A DNA stretch of 64,000 nt from Mesostigma viride (lineage: Eukaryota; Streptophyta; Mesostigmatophyceae; Mesostigmatales; Mesostigmataceae), in assembly GCA_009746045.1 (NCBI GenBank), contig RPFO01000826.1:1-64000 (forward strand), written 5' to 3'. The notes under the pieces were generated by a model. It searched no databases. It saw only the letters and a list, made by a program, of their open reading frames with translations, and had not been told where the DNA came from. The position numbers and the translations under genes were made by a program. This document shows positions 57,836 to 64,000 of this stretch, piece by piece; the first letter of the stretch is position 1; each line of letters begins with the position of its first letter.

Positions 57836-60135
57836 CTTTCACCAAATGCCATGTCGCCATTATATTGAGGAAAGCGAAGTATGCCCACTTGAAGCTGTGG
57901 TCTGCAGAACATTGACACAAAATATGCATGGTATTTCAAGCAATGAATGCTATGTGTCAGGCATCAATGTCTTTATTGTATCCAAATGTGGTTAGGACGG
58001 AGGTTTACATTGGTTGCTATTTTAAGACAATGGCGTATAACCAAACATTGCACACACTCAAGAGTGTACTTATGCTGAACTGGAAAGGAACATTAAACCC
58101 CAATAAGGTAGATATTTTTCTTTTACATTTTAATTTTTTATATACTACTTTATATAATATTATATTATATTATATTATATTATGCTATATTATGTTATAT
58201 GAAATAACATTAAAATTAACATAAAATTAAAATTATATATTAATTATAGTATATTATATAATTTATATTATATATTATATTCACGATGCTCTGTGTATTA
58301 ATGACATATCAGACACACCTACATCACATCGCCTTGATGTTTCCGTTGTATGGGTCCGGTCGGGCGTTGGTAGCTGGTCGACAACAATTCTACATTTCCT
58401 AAAAAAAAATGCGACCGTGCCTACATTCGAAGGCGCGCTGTGGCTGACCTGAACTATCGGTGAACACCTCGGCGTCACTTGACCGGCCTAGGTTGACATT
58501 TCGGCAGAGTAACGCTGCTTAAAGGATCCTTGCGTAGTTCGCGCGATTTGGCTCTTTATATATGTTTTTGGAGACGACGAGCAAGCATCCGATTGGTCAG
58601 CCAATTCCTGTCCAGTCCTCGGACAGTGTCCAATCCGGTGCTTGGGATCCAGAAAACGTGCTCGAGCCTGGCCACTCTGTCGCGGGCGCCGCGCTAGTGG
58701 CGTCGCGCCCAAACCTGACCAGGCCATAGGAAAGGGCGGGGGCGAATGCAAGAATTATTGTTATATCCTGACCTGTCCTGGGGAAGGTCCGGGGCGAATG
58801 CAAGAATTAATATACCTGCGTATGCAACCAACACGGCCGATCCACATACATAATCCGACTGAGCTGGACGGTACGGACCAAATTTCGGTGCAAATTGAGG
58901 CCCAAAAGCTATGTCGGCATGGTGCGCGCACCCCTTGCGGTAGGGGCCATGGCGACTGCCTTTAGACGAAACGTGACAAATCTGGCACGCGGAAAGCAGA
59001 AATGCTCGATTGTTGGAGAAAATTAGTTACTGATTCTAATTTATGGCGGGATGGTTGCGATCTATAATGTCGCGGGCTTTTTTTCTTTGCCATCGGCAGG
59101 GGGGGTCCGGCCTGAATTTCTGTCGGGATGAATAAAGTATATTGGATGCCTGCCGGGTTGATTGTCGATTGTTGCCAGTTTTGATGGTCGTAAGGAAAGC
59201 TAGTTTAATGATGTTTCTAAAGCCGTAAAAATTCCCGCTGCTATCTTTACCTTTCCCGTCATTTTGCGGTAAGATAACATTAGCCCTGCGCGATGCGTAC
59301 TGCCCAACCACTCCATGAAAGGGTGGACTTTCTTGTGCGCCTGGGCACGAATAAATGCCCGTTATGGTACGTTCTTGTGTTAAACGTCTTAAGCTTGCGT
59401 TTTCCTGCTTTCTTACCTCGTTGAGCGTAAGCTTTTTGCCTTCTTTCCGGCCAGATGCAGCCAGAAAGTTGCGGGTCCTGGCGCTGCATCGCTGGATTCC
59501 TGGGTGTCTTTTAGCTAGTTAATCGTCTGTGACGTGGCTGGCTTTCTGCAGCGCGTGGCCCGCAACCTGTCGGGAAGGTGTAATGCTTTTATTTCCATGC
59601 TTCTCTGAAATTTCTTTTGCTTTATAGACAGTTGTGTTCGAGGAAATTCACGCGGTCTTCCTAAGCAGCGGCATCATTTTCCCCAGACACTGACGAGCTG
59701 GCACCTGTCTCCTAAAGAGAGCGGCTCGTGCTTGTTAGAAAGGAGGCAGTGTGCATTTTGCGGGACACAATGCTTTGGTGGCACATGCGTCAGGTAGGCT
59801 GTTCCAATGGTCTCTTCACCTTTCCCACTGAGTAAATGTTAGCATTTGTCATGCTAACCAGAGCAGCTAGCCACAGGTTGGCTGGATAAAAAGTCAGCTT
59901 ATTTTCTCTTTATATACTGCGTGTGTGGTCCTCCACGTGTCCGGCTTGTTGGGCATTTTGGAAGAGGGTTTATAATGTGTTGTTGGGTGGAACAACTTGG
60001 TTGTTGGCACAAAATCACACATTATTAGCCTGAGATAGGCATGACATATGCTGCTCAGGCGTGTCGTCCTACCAGCCTTGTTGTTAAGGGTAGACTCACA
60101 AGGCTGGCTGTGCCGATGGAGGGGTGGGGCGTGCT
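57836..60135. other. no gene recognised; AT-rich and mixed sequence
   Basis: 58120-58280 is (TA/TTATA)-rich. 58738-58755 and 58790-58810 repeat GGGGCGAATGCAAGAATTA. Short open frames at 58488-58965 and 59036-59489 lack family resemblance. This may include the 5' part of the split transposon, but its terminus was not found. Confidence 0.4.
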
Positions 60136-60905
60136 AGCCCCCCCCCACACCCACGCATGCATGCTAGCCCACCCCCACACCCACGCATGCATGCTAGCCC
60201 CGGCCCCGGCCCCCCCACACCCACGCATGCATGCTAGCCCCCCCCACACCCACGCATGCATGCTAGCCCACACTCACACCCACGCATGCATGCTAGCCCA
60301 CCCCCACACCCACGCATGCATGCTAGCCCCCCCACACACCCACGCATGCATGCCAGCCCCCCCACACACCCACGCATGCATGACCGCCCCCCCCACACCC
60401 ACGCATGCATGCTAGCCCACCCCCACACCCACGCATGCATGCTAGCCCCCCCACACACCCACGCATGGATGCCAGCCCCCACACACACCCACGCATGCAT
60501 GACAGCCCCCCCACACACCCACGCATGCATGCTAGCCCCCCACACACACCCACGCATGCATGCCAGCCCCCATACACACCCACGCATGCATGCCAGCCCC
60601 CCCCCACACTTACGCATGCATGCTAGCCCCCCACACACACCCACGCATGCATGCCAGCCCCCCCCACACCCACGCATGCATGCCAGCCCCCCCCACACTT
60701 ACGCATGCATGCTAGCCCCCCACACACACCCACGCATGCATGCCAGCCCCCCCCCACACCCACGCATGCAGGCTAGCCCAACCCCACACCCACGCATGCA
60801 TGCCAGCCCACCCCCACACCCACACGTGCATGCCAGCCCACCCCCACACCCACGCATGCATGCCAGCCCACCCCCACACCCACGCGTGCATGCCAGCCCA
60901 CCCCT
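60136..60905. repeat. roughly 29-bp satellite (CCACACCCACGCATGCATGC)n, about 26 copies
   Basis: The unit is TAGCCCCCCCACACCCACGC followed by ATGCATGC, with length variation in the C run and variants CCAGCC, TTACGC and GGATGCC. GCATGCATGC is self-complementary. Open frames (HPRMHASPP type) are artefacts. Confidence 0.95.
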
Positions 60906-61140
60906 AGCTTGAGCGTGCTTGTAAAGTTTTTGCATGGTTTATTAAAATGAGTGGAATATGTATTTATTGCATTAAATGTTAATTTTATTGATCATGAATG
61001 AAAATGGTCAACATTGCCGAAGTGCCCCTAAATTGCTCAATATTGTGTGCTCAAGAATTCAATGAGGATTGTCATCATGGAAACCCGCACAAATTCACGA
61101 TTCCGGGCATGCATGTGAAAGTATCAAGAACAATTTTCAA
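60906..61140. other. short unique spacer between two satellites
   Basis: AT-rich unique sequence with no coding or repeat signal. Confidence 0.5.
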
Positions 61141-64000
61141 TTAAGAATGGTATCTCATTGTTCCATGAATCAATATGACTCCATGTACGTAGACAAGCCA
61201 TGATGACCCCATGGGAGCCTGAATCCTCATCATTAAATACATAAATGCCACCCATGTACGTAGACGGGCCATGATGACACCAATGGAGCCTGAATCCTCA
61301 TCATTAATTACATAAATGCCAACCATGTACATACACGGGCAATGATGACACCATGGGAGCCTGAATCCTCATCATTAATTACATAAATGCCAACCATGTA
61401 CGTAGGCCAGCCATGATGACACTGTGGGAGCCTGAATCCTCATCATTAATTTCATACATGCCAACAACACGTAGACGGGCCATAATGACACCACGGGAGC
61501 CTGAATCCTGATCATTTTTTTTTCTTTGACATCCATGTACGTAGGCCAGCCATGATGACACCATGGGAGCCTGAATCCTCATCATTTTTTTTCTGAGACA
61601 TCCATGTACGTAGGCCAGCCATGATGACACCATGGGAGCCTGAATCCTCATCATTTTTTTTCTGAGACATCCATGTACGTAGGCCAGCCATGATGACACC
61701 ATGGGAGCCTGAATCCTCATCATTAAATACATACATGCCATCCATGTACGTAGACAGGCCATGACATCTGACACCATGGGAGCCTGAATCCTCATCATTT
61801 ACTATTCCTTGACATCCATGTACGTAGACGGGCCATGATGACACCATGGGAGCCTGAATCCTCTTCATTTTTTTTTCTTTGACATCCATGTACATACGTA
61901 GGCCAGCCATGATGACACCAATGGAGCCTGAATCCTCATCATTAATTACATACATAAATGCCATGATCATCAATGACCCCATGGGAGCCTGAATCCTCAT
62001 CATTAAATACATAAATGCCACGGTCCATGTACGTAGACGGGCCATGATGACACCAATGGAGCCTGAATCCTCATCATTAATTACATAAATGCCAACCATG
62101 TACATACACGGGCAATGATGACACCATGGGAGCCTGAATCCTCATCATTAATTACATAAATGCCAACCATGTACGTAGGCCAGCCATGATGACACTATGG
62201 GAGCCTGAATCCTCATCATTCATTTCATACATGCCAACAACACGTAGACGGGCCATAATGACACCACGGGAGCCTGAATCCTCATCATTTTTTTTTCTTT
62301 GACATCCATGTACGTAGGCCAGCCATGATGACACCATGGGAGCCTGAATCCTCATCATTTTTTTTCTGACATCCATGTACGTAGGCCAGCCATGATGACA
62401 CCATGGGAGCCTGAATCCTCATCATTAAATACATACATGCCATCCATGTACGTAGACAGGCCATGATGACACCATGGGAGCCTGAATCCTCATCATTTAC
62501 TATTCCTTGACATCCATGTACGTAGGGCCATGATGACACCATGGGAGCCTGAATCCTCATCATTTTTTTTCTTTGACATCCATGTACGTAGGCCAGCCAT
62601 GATGACACCAATGGAGCCTGAATTCTCATCATTAATTACATACATGCCATCCATGTACGTAGACAGGCCATGATGACACCATGGGAGCCTGAATCCTCAT
62701 CATTTACTATTCCTTGACATCCATGTACGTAGGCCAGCCATGATGACACCATGGGAGCCTGAATCCTCATCATTTTTTTTTTTGCCATCCATGTACGTAG
62801 GCCAGCCATGATGACACCAATGGAGCCTGAATCCTCATCATTAATTACATAAATGCCAACCATGTACATACACGGGCAATGATGACACCATGGAGCCTGA
62901 ATCCTCATCATTAATTACATAAATGCAACCATGTACATACACGGGCAATGATGACACCATGGGAGCCTGAATCCTCATCATTTTCTTTGACATCCATGTA
63001 CGTAGAGCCATGATGACACCAATGGAGCCTGAATCCTCATCATTAATTACATACATGCCATCCATGTACGTAGACAAGCCATGATGACACCATGGGAGCC
63101 TGAATCCTCATCATTAATTACATACATGCCATCCATGTACGTAGACAGCCATGATGACACCATGGGAGCCTGAATCCTCATCATTTATTTTTGACATCCA
63201 TGTACGTAGGCCAGCCATGATGACACCATGGGAGCCTGAATCCTCATCATTAATTACATAAATGCCATCCATGTACGTAGACAAGCCATGATGACACCAT
63301 GGGAGCCTGAATCCTCATCATTAATTACATAAATGCCATCCATGTACGTAGACGGGCCATGATGACACCATGGGAGCCTGAATCCTCATCATTTACTATT
63401 CCTTGACATCCATGTACGTAGGCCAGCCATGGAGACACCATGGGAGCCTGAATCCTCCTCATTAATTACATAAATGCCAACCATGTACGTAGACAAGCCA
63501 TGATGACACCATGGGAGCCTGAATCCTCATCATTAATTACATAAATGCCATCCATGTACGTAGACAAGCCATGATGACACCATGGGAGCCTGAATCCTCA
63601 TCATTAATTACATAAATGCCAACCATGTACGTAGACAAGCCATGATGACACCATGGGAGCCTGAATCCTCATCATTAATTACATTGCCATCCATGTACGT
63701 AGGCAGCCATGATGACACCATGGGAGCCTGAATCCTCATCATTAATTACATAAATGCCAACCATGTACGTAGGCCAGCCATGATGACACCATGGGAGCCT
63801 GAATCCTCATCATTAATTACATAATGCCATCCATGTACGTAGACAAGCCATGATGACACCATGGGAGCCTGAATCCTCATCATTTATATTTTGACATCCA
63901 TGTACGTAGGCCAGCCATGATGACACCATGGGAGCCTGAATCCTCATCATTTTACATGACATCCATGTACGTAGGCCAGCCATGATGACACCATGGGAGC
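61141..64000. repeat. roughly 71-bp satellite running off the right edge, about 40 copies
   Basis: The unit contains CCATGTACGTAGACAAGCCA, TGATGACACCATGGGAGCCT and GAATCCTCATCATTAATTAC. Units vary in the linker between CATCATT and CCATGTACG: ATTAATTACATAAATGCC, poly-T then CTTTGACAT, or TACTATTCCTTGACAT. Larger blocks of unit types repeat (61200-61980 resembles 62040-62640), showing segmental duplication of the array. Confidence 0.95.

Noticed and set aside
58488-59489. Several 60-110 codon open frames
   Set aside because: No splice partners, no motifs and ordinary chance length.
60041-60912. His/Pro-rich and Cys/Gly-rich frames (HPRMHASPP, ACMRGCVGG)
   Set aside because: Both are readings of the 29-bp CCCACGCATGC satellite.
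61379-63077. Minus-strand frames with MRIQAPMVSSWLAYVHGC repeats
   Set aside because: Translations of the 71-bp satellite, interrupted irregularly and without any unique domain.

Overview
The window is nuclear DNA from a eukaryote, most likely a green alga (chlorophyte or early-branching streptophyte). Coding sequence is cut into short exons by GT-AG introns, and almost all of the introns I could place are phase 0. A plant-type (TTTAGGG)n telomeric array is present, one gene belongs to an alpha/beta hydrolase family well known in land plants and algae, and TGTAA, the algal poly(A) signal, lies at the 3' end of a retrotransposon. No bacterial operons, rRNA, tRNA or CRISPR were seen. The species was not identified.

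Layout. (1) 0.5-8.7 kb, minus strand: a multi-exon gene for a protein with recurring E-C-S/T-F-x-P-x-I/L motifs, of the kind found in cilium- and cytoskeleton-associated proteins. (2) 8.8-13.2 kb: non-coding sequence with a 21-bp satellite and CACGTG-rich repeats. (3) 13.2-15.0 kb, minus: a FAR1/MULE-type transposase. (4) 15.2-16.1 kb: a 362-bp tandem repeat. (5) 16.3-20.1 kb, minus: a five-exon gene for a protein with a signal peptide and a very long Asn/(Asn-Ser) tract. (6) 20.3-21.5 kb: inverted repeats between two divergent genes. (7) 21.75-34.9 kb, plus: a 12-exon alpha/beta hydrolase gene whose introns hold an interstitial telomere array and several satellites. (8) 35-64 kb: a nest of mobile elements and satellites.

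The nest is the most interesting part. A minus-strand transposase-like gene (N-terminal half 55.85-57.2 kb, C-terminal half 37.2-39.28 kb) is interrupted by a 16.6 kb insertion with 29-bp perfect terminal inverted repeats and a 3-bp ATG duplication. Removing the insertion and one ATG rejoins the two halves in frame. Inside the insertion sits a non-LTR retrotransposon with a reverse transcriptase, a restriction-like endonuclease, a PHD finger, a RING finger and C2H2-type fingers. Eleven near-identical 170-bp monomers lie directly upstream of it. The insertion also holds three exons of an unidentified gene, two decayed coding regions and several satellites. The window ends in a 71-bp satellite of at least 2.8 kb.

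Limits: exon models come from reading splice sites and frame by eye. Family calls come from motif recognition without database searches. Most very long open frames here are translations of satellites and were not called as genes.
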